This document shows positions 44,695-54,015 of a stretch of 62,176 nucleotides of DNA, in pieces. Below the pieces are notes generated by a model. The model did not search any database. It was given only the letters and a program-made list of their open reading frames with translations, and had not been told where the DNA came from. The position numbers and the translations under genes were made by a program. The stretch comes from Saprospiraceae bacterium (GTDB taxonomy: Bacteria > Bacteroidota > Bacteroidia > Chitinophagales > Saprospiraceae). The stretch covers positions 1 through 62,176 of the forward strand of contig JAGQWR010000031.1 in assembly GCA_020437105.1 (NCBI GenBank), read 5' to 3'. Within the stretch, counting starts at the first letter, position 1; each line of letters opens with the position of its first letter.

Positions 44695-47394
44695 TTAAAG
44701 CTTGATAAGCTTCGATGGCAGAGCCAATAAATTGCCCTGCTTGCTATACAAGGCGAGCAGATAGAGACCTGCTGATTGATCACTCAAATCCAGACTGACT
44801 GTTTCTCCACTTATCGGTACCGTTTGCAATAATTGTCCTTGTACATTGGACACCCGCAGCACATTCTCAGAATTAATGACTGAGGCAGGCAGGGTGATGT
44901 TGAAGTAGTCGCTTGAAGGGTTAGGGGACACTATTAGGGATTTATCAGGGGTCGGTTCATTCACTGCGGTAATTGGCACGTTTATACAATACTCCGCACT
45001 GCAAACCATTCCGGTATAATCGGTACGGGTCACAAGCATACAAGTAAAGTAATCGCCTGGAGATGGAAAAACGTGGGTGATTGAATTAGTACCACTTGAT
45101 GAGCCATCTGGAGAGCCATCACCCCAGAACCATGCCACCATATCACAATTATCAATCAGACTAACAGGAGTGAAGGTGTAGTTCAATCCAGAATTTTTCA
45201 CATGGGTAAATCCGGCATTCACGTCATTCTGAAATTGTGGGTTTTCACAGGTACAAACATTCATCTCCACTTCGGGCAGACAGGTATTCACTTTAACCCG
45301 GCAGGTATCACCATCGGGTGTGATGTAATGTACGGTGGCGCAAAGCTCTGCATCACCGGGCACCAGCGTTATTGACTGACAAATATTGGTTCCGGTAAAG
45401 TCAACGCCATCGCAGTTGAGGTCCCAATCGATCAGCGAACCGGCCGGAATATTCGGCGACAGGCAGAAGTCATACGAATTCCCGCCCAGATAAATTTGCT
45501 GGATACCATAGTCCATAACGTCTGTCATGAAATCAGCACAGCAAAAATCGCCAATACCACAGGGAAGGATGAAATCTTTGACATGGGATTCACTGTAACA
45601 ACTGGTGTTTTGACTCAGCTGGCACTCTACGGTATAGCAAACAGTTTGCACGCCGCAGCTGTAATTGAAACTGGCCGGATCGTTTCCTAAGGTGATTTGA
45701 TCAATATTCCCGTCGCAATCAAAGTCCCAGAGCACCCGCACATTATACGGGGCAAAGACAGGTACCGGATAAAAGTTAATTGGTCCGCCACTTGGCGTCC
45801 AGTTACTAATATCTACAGCCAGATCGATCTGATTGGAGATCTGTATCAAATGGTCCTCACAGTCGGCACAGGTAATGGGTACCTCAACCAATTCGCATAA
45901 TTGAATACTACAGGTATCTCCATCGGAAAACGGTCTGAGAATGGTAAGCGTGGCCAAATACGCACCCGGAGCCGGGGGATAGTTGTGAAAAACACAGGGC
46001 ACCAATCCAGATACCGGAGGAAGCTGAGGGGAACCATCCCCAAAGGTCCAGGTCAGCCAGTCGGTGGGAAGAATATTATTAGGTGCACACAATTGATAGC
46101 TGGGACCGGGAATGACGTTGAATCCGATACCGGAAAATTCGTCATAAAAATCGTCACAACAGCAGTCACCCACCGTTACCACCGTAAAAGTGACTGTCAG
46201 ATTACCACAATTGACCTGATTTACGTTTCCCGGAAGGGAAAGGATCGCAGTGTATTGTTGATTGGGTATGGTTGGCGTAACTGTTACGGAAGAAGTATTG
46301 GTAGCCAGGGGGGTTCCGTTGGCATTAAACCAATTCCAGGTAGCCCCCGGAATACAGATATCTGGCAGGGAAAGCGTGGCATCAAATCCACAATCGACAA
46401 AGACCGTACTGGAGGCAGCCGGAAATTCCTGCAAATGAATGTTGTACAGGGCCATATTCGGCTGACCCGCATTCGTCTGGCGGGGGTAAATAACCAGGTT
46501 ATTAAAATTTGCACCGGGTGTAAAACAAACCACCGTTTCAGAAATGGCCAATGAAGTTGTGTTTTGTTGGTTATAAATCAAATATGGAAGTACTGCAGGA
46601 ATGGCATTTAACAATCCGTTGGATAGTCCAAAAATGAAATTGTCCAGGGAAGCTCCTGTTCCTCCTCTCCTCGATTTGTAGGAAAGCAGGAATCGTTGGC
46701 CACCGGCACCAACAACATTAACCGGGCTCTGCATCCCTTCTCCAGTCGACCCGTTAGCTGCCCACATCGCAATTATGCCACATTCTCCCTGGCCGGGAAT
46801 GACTCCAAAGTTGCCGTTTGGCGTACCCACAATCGATCGCCAGCATGGAAAAAGAGCGGTATTATCCACATCTAAATAGGAATTGCCCGCATAAAACGCA
46901 TCACAGGGAGTGGGTAGAGAAAACTCGGGATTGCAGATTAATTCGCCGGGACAAGGATCCTGTACACAACAAATCGTTATTGGTAAAGGCGGAATAACCG
47001 GATCCGTAGCAATAACCAGAAAACTCGATGCTGTCTGCATTCCGGCATTGATAGCGGTATAAGGGATATAAATCGCAGTATCTAAGCTTAGCCACAAGGC
47101 ATTCGGTTCAAAAGTCAGGGTGGTGGCATCCCAGTTTACAATACCGAGGCCATCTGCAGCAGAAGCATCCACCGTAAAGATGGAAATGGATCCGCAGTCG
47201 ATCGGACTTTCACCGGTTTCAGTATTCAGACAAAAGTCATTTGCTACGAGGCTAACTAAATAGCCATTGGCTTCAGGGGCATACAGGGTATCGGGATGAG
47301 CTTCCAGGAAAATGCTATCAACCTGTGCCCACAGGGCCGGACAGGTAAATACTATTCCGAGAATAATCAACAGTTTTTTTACATTTGGTTTCAT
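44695..47394 (-). CDS. T9SS-sorted PKD-domain Cys-rich protein
   Basis: An 899-residue exported protein. A signal peptide (ending CPALWAQ) leads into an N-terminal region with a jelly-roll-like module (SLVANDFCLNTETG and the GPNG-type loops near residue 190). Two or more PKD-type repeats follow, marked by WTFGDGSPQLPP and AWFWGDGSPDGSSSG, with many paired cysteines. The T9SS sorting domain starts VSPNPSSDYF and ends PSKLIKL. It resembles the 3123-5246 protein in design. A surface adhesin or structural role is likely; no enzyme domain was recognised. Confidence 0.83.
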   Translation of the reverse strand: MKPNVKKLLIILGIVFTCPALWAQVDSIFLEAHPDTLYAPEANGYLVSLVANDFCLNTETGESPIDCGSISIFTVDASAADGLGIVNWDATTLTFEPNALWLSLDTAIYIPYTAINAGMQTASSFLVIATDPVIPPLPITICCVQDPCPGELICNPEFSLPTPCDAFYAGNSYLDVDNTALFPCWRSIVGTPNGNFGVIPGQGECGIIAMWAANGSTGEGMQSPVNVVGAGGQRFLLSYKSRRGGTGASLDNFIFGLSNGLLNAIPAVLPYLIYNQQNTTSLAISETVVCFTPGANFNNLVIYPRQTNAGQPNMALYNIHLQEFPAASSTVFVDCGFDATLSLPDICIPGATWNWFNANGTPLATNTSSVTVTPTIPNQQYTAILSLPGNVNQVNCGNLTVTFTVVTVGDCCCDDFYDEFSGIGFNVIPGPSYQLCAPNNILPTDWLTWTFGDGSPQLPPVSGLVPCVFHNYPPAPGAYLATLTILRPFSDGDTCSIQLCELVEVPITCADCEDHLIQISNQIDLAVDISNWTPSGGPINFYPVPVFAPYNVRVLWDFDCDGNIDQITLGNDPASFNYSCGVQTVCYTVECQLSQNTSCYSESHVKDFILPCGIGDFCCADFMTDVMDYGIQQIYLGGNSYDFCLSPNIPAGSLIDWDLNCDGVDFTGTNICQSITLVPGDAELCATVHYITPDGDTCRVKVNTCLPEVEMNVCTCENPQFQNDVNAGFTHVKNSGLNYTFTPVSLIDNCDMVAWFWGDGSPDGSSSGTNSITHVFPSPGDYFTCMLVTRTDYTGMVCSAEYCINVPITAVNEPTPDKSLIVSPNPSSDYFNITLPASVINSENVLRVSNVQGQLLQTVPISGETVSLDLSDQSAGLYLLALYSKQGNLLALPSKLIKL

Positions 47395-47499
47395 GATACA
47401 TGGATTTTATTGAAACCAAATGTAGGTGCAGTATTAAAGGCAAACCGAATGCTTTCAAATCTGGCGGTACTTGTTTCTTATTCGGTCGGATTTAGATGG

Positions 47500-47740
47500 G
47501 ATTAGGAGGAGGTAGTTTGAGTTTGGTCTAGGGCCTTTGGCCTGGTCTAGCTTGCCTTCCGGCTTTGCGGTCTAAGGGCTGCGCCCGGTCTGGAAACGCG
47601 TTAAACGATTTAAGCGGGAACTCAGCGAATCATTGTCGAAGGTGGATGAAGTTTAGAGTTTAGAGTTTATAGTTTAGAGTTTATAAATTCGTCGTTGAGG
47701 AATTAAACGATTCAAACGTTTTAGACCTTAGCGCAGCGAA
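47500..47740. repeat. Composite intergenic repeat, inverted copy
   Basis: This 390-base gap before the aldolase gene holds GGTCTAG arrays with GGCCTTTGGCC and GGGCTGCGCCC palindromes (47517-47592, opposite orientation to the 5.5 and 23.8 kb copies). CGTTAAACGATTTAA units and four or five TTTAGAGTTTA units follow, ending in TTTATAAATTCGTCG, the inverse of the 41.86 kb block. Confidence 0.75.
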
Positions 47741-47783
47741 AAAGGCAATCGTTGCCTGTGTTTGATCATTTAATCTGAACAAA

Positions 47784-48809
47784 GTGATAATCAATTTAAC
47801 CAGTGATACCCTGACAAAACCCACGCCACAAATGCTGGAGGCGATGATGGCTGCTGAAGTTGGCGATGATGTTTTTCGGGCTGACCCGACGGTAAACCAG
47901 TTGGAAGCAAAGGCTGCTGCCCTTTTTGGAAAGGAAGCTGCATTATTTTGTCCATCAGGTACAATGACCAATCAGATTGCGATTAAGGTCCACACCAATC
48001 CGCTGGACGAACTTATCTGCGATCATTTCTCGCATGTGTATCAATATGAAACCGGTGGTTATGCCTTTAACTCGGGTGTTGCCGTAAATCTGATCCAGGG
48101 CACAAATGGAAAGATCACAGGCCTTCAGGTGGAAGCAGCTATTAAACCTGTGTTTGACTGGCTGCCTAAAAGTCGCCTGGTGGTTTTGGAAAACACCTGT
48201 AACAAAGGGGGCGGATCTTATTATCTCCTGGAGGAGATCAAACCGATCCGCGCAGTTTGCGATCGACATGGCTTGGGATTACACCTGGACGGTGCCCGCT
48301 TGTTTAACGCCCTGATTGAAACCGGCGAATCTACACTGGATTATGGAAAAGTATTTGACACCGTGTCGATCTGCCTGTCGAAAGGCCTGGGAGCTCCGGT
48401 GGGATCGCTTTTAATTGGTTCTGCTGATTTCATTCGGGAAGCGCGGCGTTTCCGAAAAGTCATGGGCGGGGGTATGCGGCAAGCCGGATATTTGGCAGCA
48501 GCCGGAATTTATGCCCTGGATCACCATGTAACACGATTGAAAGAAGATCACCGCCGCGCCCGGGATCTGGCCAGCTGCCTGGAGGAATTAGACTGGGTCG
48601 AAAATTTACGTCCGGTACAAAGCAACATATTGATCTTTGATGTAGTAGGCCCGACCAGCGCTCAGGATGTTTTGGATCAACTAAAGGCAAAGGGCATTCA
48701 GGCATCCGGCTTTGGTCCGCAGACCATCCGTTTTGTAACTCATTTGGATTTTGATGATCGTATGCTGGAAATCGTTTGTAGTACTTTGAAGCAGGTAACA
48801 GGAAGTTAG
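47784..48809 (+). CDS. ltaE: Low-specificity L-threonine aldolase
   Basis: A PLP-dependent enzyme of fold type I that cleaves L-threonine/allo-threonine to glycine and acetaldehyde. It has 341 residues, normal length, and starts with GTG at 47784. Motifs: NLTSDTLTKPTPQML at the start, EVGDDVFRADPTVNQLE, FCPSGTMTNQIA, the Asp of LHLDGARLFNA and the PLP-binding lysine in SICLSKGLGAPVGS (about 200). The family is well conserved, so assignment is firm. Convergent with the bifunctional nuclease gene, one base apart. Confidence 0.93.
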   Translation: MIINLTSDTLTKPTPQMLEAMMAAEVGDDVFRADPTVNQLEAKAAALFGKEAALFCPSGTMTNQIAIKVHTNPLDELICDHFSHVYQYETGGYAFNSGVAVNLIQGTNGKITGLQVEAAIKPVFDWLPKSRLVVLENTCNKGGGSYYLLEEIKPIRAVCDRHGLGLHLDGARLFNALIETGESTLDYGKVFDTVSICLSKGLGAPVGSLLIGSADFIREARRFRKVMGGGMRQAGYLAAAGIYALDHHVTRLKEDHRRARDLASCLEELDWVENLRPVQSNILIFDVVGPTSAQDVLDQLKAKGIQASGFGPQTIRFVTHLDFDDRMLEIVCSTLKQVTGS

Positions 48810-48810
48810 G

Positions 48811-49401
48811 CTAACCTTCTTCACCCCGACGTTTGATTTCATCCCGGATTTTTGCAGCCTGCTCGTAGTCTTCTTTTTCGAGTACTTCCTGTAGCATTTT
48901 TTCGAGCTCATCGATGGAAAAGCTACCCAGGGCAGAAGATTTTTTGGAGGCTCCTTCCTTTTTACGTACGGGTGTTTTGGTGCTTTCCTGATCTTCTAAC
49001 ACCACTCCGGCAGCGTCGAGGATAAATTCGTAGGTAAAGATTGGACAATTAAAACGCACTGCCATAGCGAGTGCATCAGAGGTACGAGAATCAATTTCGA
49101 TTTTGTCGCCGTTTCGGAGACAGATAAGTCGGGCATAGAAAACACCATCTACCAGATCATTGATGACCACTTCTTTCAGTTCAACCTGAAAGGTTTCGAG
49201 GGCATTTTTGAACAGGTCGTGGGTCAACGGTCTATTGGGGGTCATACGTTCCATGGCTACAGCAATTGCCTGGGCTTCAAATCCGCCAATGACAATTGGC
49301 AAACGCCGGCTACCATCTTGTTCGCCCAATACTACGGCATAGTTATGTGATTGAGTCACACTGTGAGAGAGGGCTACTATATCTAATTCAATCTTTTTCA
49401 T
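48811..49401 (-). CDS. Bifunctional nuclease (BFN/DUF151) protein with UVR motif
   Basis: The BFN domain (1-135) carries the family segments LPIVIGGFEAQAIAVAME, RPLTHDLFKNALETF and SRTSDALAMAVRFNCPIF. The C-terminus holds a UvrB/UvrC-type motif (about 160-192, ELEKMLQEVLEKEDYEQAAK), as is standard for Bacteroidota members of this family. Plant and bacterial homologues have been reported with RNase/DNase activity; cellular role is uncertain. Single gene, 196 residues. Confidence 0.9.
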   Translation of the reverse strand: MKKIELDIVALSHSVTQSHNYAVVLGEQDGSRRLPIVIGGFEAQAIAVAMERMTPNRPLTHDLFKNALETFQVELKEVVINDLVDGVFYARLICLRNGDKIEIDSRTSDALAMAVRFNCPIFTYEFILDAAGVVLEDQESTKTPVRKKEGASKKSSALGSFSIDELEKMLQEVLEKEDYEQAAKIRDEIKRRGEEG

Positions 49402-49504
49402 TTAACACGCCGGTTTTCAAATTTCCCAAATAAAACTTGACACTAAACCTGATCCGGATAAGGTCAATTTACGATTTTCTTTATTACTATAGCCTGAAAA
49501 ACAA

Positions 49505-50296
49505 TCAGGACTTTCGATCGAAGCCTTTTGCTTTTTCCCAAAGGGCATCCATTTCCTGGAGGTTCATATCATTCAGATCACGACCTGCCTGTTCTTCAAT
49601 ATACTCAAACCGACGCTTAAATTTATGGTTCACTCTTTCAAGCGCCGTTTCCGGATCAATTTTGAGAAAGCGGGCATAGTTAATCAATGAAAACAACAGA
49701 TCCCCGAATTCTTCCTCCCGTTCTTTCTGCAACTCTTTTTGGTGGATAGTCTCCTCAAACTCGTCCATTTCCTCGCGCACCTTGGCCCAAACCTGATCTA
49801 TGTTTTCCCATTCAAATCCGACCTGAGCCGTTTTTTCCTGCATGCGCATCGCTTTGACCATAGCAGGTAATCCTTTAGGAACACCCTGGAGAACAGATCG
49901 TTTACCTTCCTGCAATTTTATCTGCTCCCAATTTTTTTTCACCTCTTCCTCATCCTCCACTTTTACATCCCCGTAAATATGTGGATGCCGCTTGATCAGC
50001 TTATCGCAAACAGCATTTAGAGAATCAGCCAGATCAAAAGCCTTTTGCTCTTCCGCAATTTTAGCATAAAAGACCATATGCAGCATCAAATCGCCCAGCT
50101 CCTCTTTGATCTCGTCATGATCCTCATTAATAATTGCATCTGCCAACTCATAGGTTTCCTCAATGGTTAAAATGCGTAAGCTTTGGAAGGTTTGCTTCCG
50201 GTCCCAGGGACATTTTTCCCGGAGTTCGTCCATAATCGTAATCAAACGACCAAAGGCTTCCAGTTTTTCTGAATAGCGAACAGGTTTTGACGCCAT
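49505..50296 (-). CDS. mazG: Nucleoside triphosphate pyrophosphohydrolase MazG
   Basis: Hydrolyses noncanonical and canonical NTPs to NMPs and pyrophosphate. Two MazG domains are visible. The first has REKCPWDRKQTFQSL, EETYELADAI and the EExxD metal site EELGDLMLHMVFYA. The second has EEMDEFEETI and EEFGDLLFSLINYARFL, followed by NHKFKRRFEYIE. The start at 50296 (MASKPVRYSEKLEAF) gives 263 residues, the usual length; an upstream ATG adds 26 unrelated residues. It is divergent from the NqrM-like gene. Confidence 0.93.
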   Translation of the reverse strand: MASKPVRYSEKLEAFGRLITIMDELREKCPWDRKQTFQSLRILTIEETYELADAIINEDHDEIKEELGDLMLHMVFYAKIAEEQKAFDLADSLNAVCDKLIKRHPHIYGDVKVEDEEEVKKNWEQIKLQEGKRSVLQGVPKGLPAMVKAMRMQEKTAQVGFEWENIDQVWAKVREEMDEFEETIHQKELQKEREEEFGDLLFSLINYARFLKIDPETALERVNHKFKRRFEYIEEQAGRDLNDMNLQEMDALWEKAKGFDRKS

Positions 50297-50428
50297 TTTG
50301 TGTAATTTTGCGCGAAGGATGGACAAAAAATCACTAAAAGTGTGGTTATCAGCCTCCCTGAATAATTCCCGCAAAAATAAACCAATAAACCAGACCCCTT
50401 GTTTAAGAGGTAAACAAATGTTTAAGTG

Positions 50429-50638
50429 ATGGAATATTTATATGTTTTACTGATCATTTTCGGCACTTTCGGCCTTTCTTTTGCCCTGATCAACATTCGG
50501 CAAATCATAACCGGAAATGAATTTCGGGGTACTTGTGCCACCAATAACCCGATGTTGAAAGCAAAAGTGGGCGAATGCACTGTTTGTGGCAAAACCGCTG
50601 ATGAAGCTTGTAAAATGCCAGAAGCCGGAAAAGCCTAG
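50429..50638 (+). CDS. nqrM: NqrM-like small membrane protein
   Basis: The 69-residue protein has one N-terminal membrane helix (about 3-22) followed by RGTC and GECTVCGK...EAC, which gives four Cys in the spacing of the NqrM (DUF539) family. In Vibrio, NqrM is required to insert the Fe centre into the Na+-pumping NADH:quinone reductase. No nqr structural genes lie in the window. A GTG directly before the ATG is an alternative start. It ends ten bases before the phosphotransferase/sulfatase fusion, so they may be co-transcribed. Confidence 0.75.
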   Translation: MEYLYVLLIIFGTFGLSFALINIRQIITGNEFRGTCATNNPMLKAKVGECTVCGKTADEACKMPEAGKA

Positions 50639-50648
50639 GCACTCTTCT

Positions 50649-53084
50649 ATGAGCAACAACCATTCGCTGCTGGAACGCTGGATGCTGCAGCATGCGATCG
50701 TAATCCTTGCTTTTGCGGCTGTTGCTTTCATCTCCCAAATTATCTGGATTTTTCCAGCTGGCGCTGCGCTCTCTTTTTCCCTTTTATTCTATAATGCCCG
50801 TAAATCCTTTGCTCCGTCTATCCTGCTTAGCGGCGCAAATCTGGTTACCGGTATCCGCCTGGCAGGCGTATGCAGCCTCTTTCTGCCCGGACTCTCCCAG
50901 GAAATGCTTTTTGGTATTGGCCTGGTGATCGTGTTATTAGACGGACTCGATGGATTCCTGGCTCGAAAAATGGGACAGGAATCGGAGTTTGGTGCCTATC
51001 TGGACGCGGAAACGGATGCTTTGCTGGTGGCTGCCCTAAGTTTTCTTCTTGTCTTACAGGGAATGTTTGGCTGGTGGATTCTCATTCCCGGATTTCTGCG
51101 CTACCTGTATTTCATCCCGGTTTACTTCTGCAAAGATCCAAACGTGGGCGAGTTTAGATTTGGGCTCGCTAAATATATCGCGGTCTTTTTTATGGGGAGC
51201 CTGCTCGCCACGCTGATACTCCCCTACTCCATCACCCTCCCCGTTTTAATTGCAGCCAGCCTGGCACTTTTTTATTCATTCGGACGTGGTCTGCAGCATG
51301 AAATCCCAGGGCTGTTTGCTTCTGCCGGTTGGAACCTCTTTATTTTTAGTCTGTTCTTTTTGATCGCCAATTTCCTGATATTCATTCCAATTTATATCGG
51401 CCATTTGGATATAGGGATGTATGAGCTACCCGATCTCGCTGCACAATCCGGTTTCGGACCCCAGCTTGCATTTCGGTCCACCAATGATCCTTTTCGTATT
51501 TGCGGTGAATTTCTCCTGCTCACTTTTCTGCTTTATCTCCTGCGAAATAAAAAAATAGCTTTCCGGCTTGTTGCCTGGGTGGGCGTCTGGTTATTTATTG
51601 GCTTAATTCTTTTCCAGACCTATCAGGCATTTTATATCCGATTATATGGGGTGGTTCCAAAAATGGCGGCCGACATTGTGCTTTTCCGGGAGGTGTTACC
51701 CATTTTCCTCAGTTCGGTTGGGGGCGACAAACTCACTTACTTTCTTGGAGGATTGGCGGCAATGTCTGTCCTGATACTGATTTTCTTTTTGGGCTATTAT
51801 ATTTGGCTGAAGTCCATTCGAAAACTAAAAAACCGGCTTATAATCCCTATTTCCTTAGGTCTGTTGTTGTTATTTAGTTTTTGGAGCAGTTGGAGTTTAT
51901 CAATATCCGGCAAAAGTACATTTAGCAATACGGCCCAATGGCTCAGTCCGAGGATAGTGGAAAGCATCCGTTTTGACAATTCCGAACGGCTCTGGAATAT
52001 GGGCAGGCAACTGCCTTACCGGAAGTACTGGAACTATGACCTGGCTGAAAAACCACCGGTTTATGTGCTGTTTATCGAGTCTTATGGATCGGTAGCTACC
52101 ATCCCTGAGGAAGCTGCACCCGGATTCAAACGCCTGGCAGATTCGCTGGAAACAGCACTTGTGGCCGATGATTGGAAAATAAAAAGTACTTACAGCCATG
52201 CCCCTATTCTCGGAGGCAGAAGTTGGTTGAGTTTCACCAGCGGCTTATGTGGGGTTTATATTGACAATCAGATTCATTACAATAATCTCCTCTACTCCAA
52301 TCCGAATTACCCGCATTGGCCGGAATTGATGAACCGCCTGGGGTATGATTCTTATCGGATGAGTACGATGCGGACCAATGCAAAAACCGATTCGCTGATT
52401 CCTTATGCCATCCTGGATCAGTTTTGGAAGTTTGATCATTTCACCTCCTTCCAAGAGATTCCCTACAAGGGTTACCCCTATGATTTTTATGGTGGGATTC
52501 CGGATCAATATGCGCTGGGATACTTTCGGGATTCGGTGCTGGTTGATCCGGATCGTCCGCATTTTATGTTTTTTATTACCATGAGTTCGCATACGCCCTG
52601 GTACCCGCCGCCGCCGGTCTTGGCCGACTGGAGGGATTTGGATGCCATCAAAGATAGTCCGTATGGAAGTGATCGCGAATTGGCGGGTGATAAAATGGAT
52701 CGCTATGAGGATGCTATTCGCTATGAATTGGAGGTTGTGACACAGTTTATTCTCGATGGTCCCGATGATGCTATATATGTCCTTTTGGGCGACCACCAGC
52801 CTGGTGCGCTCGAATACAAATTATGGGGCATTTTTCCGGACGATACCACGCCCTTACACATTATTACGAAAGACAGCTTGTTTGCAGCCTCCTTTGACAC
52901 TTTTGATGCAGGCTTGTACATTGACACCAGTCGGGCACAGATGATTCGACATGAGGCTTTATACTCGCATTTCATGAATCGCTTTTTACGCCGATTTAGT
53001 ACAGATGTGCAGGGGTTGCCGCCATTTCAGGAGCGTGGGTTATTCCCGCCAGAATCAACGGCGCCCCGAGAGGAAGGCCAATAA
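50649..53084 (+). CDS. CDP-alcohol phosphotransferase fused to sulfatase/LTA-synthase-like domain
   Basis: An 811-residue polytopic fusion. The N-terminal half has the complete CDP-alcohol phosphotransferase motif D-x2-D-G-x2-A-R-x8-G-x3-D-x3-D (D98, D101, A105-R106, G115, D119, D123) within several membrane segments. More helices follow to about residue 415. The C-terminal domain (470-760) is an alkaline-phosphatase-superfamily sulfatase/LTA-synthase fold: VYVLFIESYG (E477), GGRSWLSFTSG (S525 as a candidate nucleophile), MSSHTPW and LGDHQPG (714-719). It probably makes and then transfers a phospho-alcohol. It converges with the pteridine-type operon, overlapping the GT4 gene by 30 bases. Confidence 0.85.
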   Translation: MSNNHSLLERWMLQHAIVILAFAAVAFISQIIWIFPAGAALSFSLLFYNARKSFAPSILLSGANLVTGIRLAGVCSLFLPGLSQEMLFGIGLVIVLLDGLDGFLARKMGQESEFGAYLDAETDALLVAALSFLLVLQGMFGWWILIPGFLRYLYFIPVYFCKDPNVGEFRFGLAKYIAVFFMGSLLATLILPYSITLPVLIAASLALFYSFGRGLQHEIPGLFASAGWNLFIFSLFFLIANFLIFIPIYIGHLDIGMYELPDLAAQSGFGPQLAFRSTNDPFRICGEFLLLTFLLYLLRNKKIAFRLVAWVGVWLFIGLILFQTYQAFYIRLYGVVPKMAADIVLFREVLPIFLSSVGGDKLTYFLGGLAAMSVLILIFFLGYYIWLKSIRKLKNRLIIPISLGLLLLFSFWSSWSLSISGKSTFSNTAQWLSPRIVESIRFDNSERLWNMGRQLPYRKYWNYDLAEKPPVYVLFIESYGSVATIPEEAAPGFKRLADSLETALVADDWKIKSTYSHAPILGGRSWLSFTSGLCGVYIDNQIHYNNLLYSNPNYPHWPELMNRLGYDSYRMSTMRTNAKTDSLIPYAILDQFWKFDHFTSFQEIPYKGYPYDFYGGIPDQYALGYFRDSVLVDPDRPHFMFFITMSSHTPWYPPPPVLADWRDLDAIKDSPYGSDRELAGDKMDRYEDAIRYELEVVTQFILDGPDDAIYVLLGDHQPGALEYKLWGIFPDDTTPLHIITKDSLFAASFDTFDAGLYIDTSRAQMIRHEALYSHFMNRFLRRFSTDVQGLPPFQERGLFPPESTAPREEGQ

Positions 53085-54014
53085 TTGCGTTGCCTGCTGC
53101 TCCCAGGTAAATACCTGTCCGGAGTACGTTTCCCGATCCAGCCAGGCCAGATCCAACAAGCGTTGCATTTGTTCACGGTTCTGAGCCAAATCTAACACCC
53201 GCTCTATTAGCTTCGCCAATTGATCAACAGATTCGGTAGCGATCGAAAGATGATTACCAACTCCCCCATCAAGTGCCAGAATGGGGAGCGCATGTAAGCG
53301 TGCTTCCTGCAAAGCCATGCCAAAGGTTTCAAACCGGGAGCAACTGATAAATAAGTTAGACCGTTTTAATAAGCCTGAAATTTGGGCAGATGAGCACGGA
53401 CCTAAATATTCCAGGACGCCTGTCAGTCTGGTTATTTTTTCCAGGCACGCCGCTGCATAGTCGATATCCATAGACTTTGACCCGGCCAGGCTAAGTTGGA
53501 CTGTTGCTGCTTTGAAGTCGGCCTGGTACGTTTCCAACAGCTCCAGAAAGGGCAATATACCTTTATCAGGCAGCAGGTTGGCCACCCAGGCAATCCGAAG
53601 CGGACTGCTCCGCCTTTGTGGGACGGACAAAACAGTTTCCGCGCCGGGTTCCAGTACTAAAATTTGATCTTCATACCAGCCCGACTCCAAGAGGTACTTT
53701 TTGGTTGGGGTACCGGTTGTGATTGCGCCTGTCCAGCCTTTCGGCGAAAGCCGGATTGTTGATTGATCCGGCAACATACCTGGCAACAGATGCGCTAAGA
53801 GAAAAACCGGCGGTGCGGAAGGTAACTGTTCCTTCCATTTCGGGTACATCAGACTATCGACCAGTACCATATCGGCATTACCCGGCCAGTCTGTATCAAA
53901 CTGTACAGCACATCCTTTCCGGGTTAAAGCATCTGCCAATGCCTGGTTATAGTGATTTCCGCCAGATGGAAAGGTAGCCGGATCAGGGGCCAGGAAATGA
54001 ATCTTCAGGGGCAT
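53055..54014 (-). CDS. GT4-like glycosyltransferase
   Basis: A 319-residue GT-B fold glycosyltransferase. The N-terminal domain carries FPSGGNHYNQALADAL, a typical acceptor-side loop. The C-terminal domain has IAWVANLLPDKGILPFLELL and the donor-binding block CSRFETFGMALQEARLHALPIL, where the E(x7)E motif sits. The donor sugar and acceptor are unknown; operon context suggests a pteridine- or pyrimidine-derived acceptor or a lipid-linked one. It starts one base after the PTPS-like stop (TGA-C-ATG), a sign of translational coupling, and is the last gene of the operon. Confidence 0.85.
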   Translation of the reverse strand: MPLKIHFLAPDPATFPSGGNHYNQALADALTRKGCAVQFDTDWPGNADMVLVDSLMYPKWKEQLPSAPPVFLLAHLLPGMLPDQSTIRLSPKGWTGAITTGTPTKKYLLESGWYEDQILVLEPGAETVLSVPQRRSSPLRIAWVANLLPDKGILPFLELLETYQADFKAATVQLSLAGSKSMDIDYAAACLEKITRLTGVLEYLGPCSSAQISGLLKRSNLFISCSRFETFGMALQEARLHALPILALDGGVGNHLSIATESVDQLAKLIERVLDLAQNREQMQRLLDLAWLDRETYSGQVFTWEQQATQLLAFLSGRR

Positions 54015-54015
54015 G

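Noticed and set aside
44622..44783. Longer N-terminus for the GRAM-like gene
   Set aside because: It would run through a terminator and into the neighbouring T9SS gene's coding sequence; the GRAM-like fold begins after the internal ATG at 44621.
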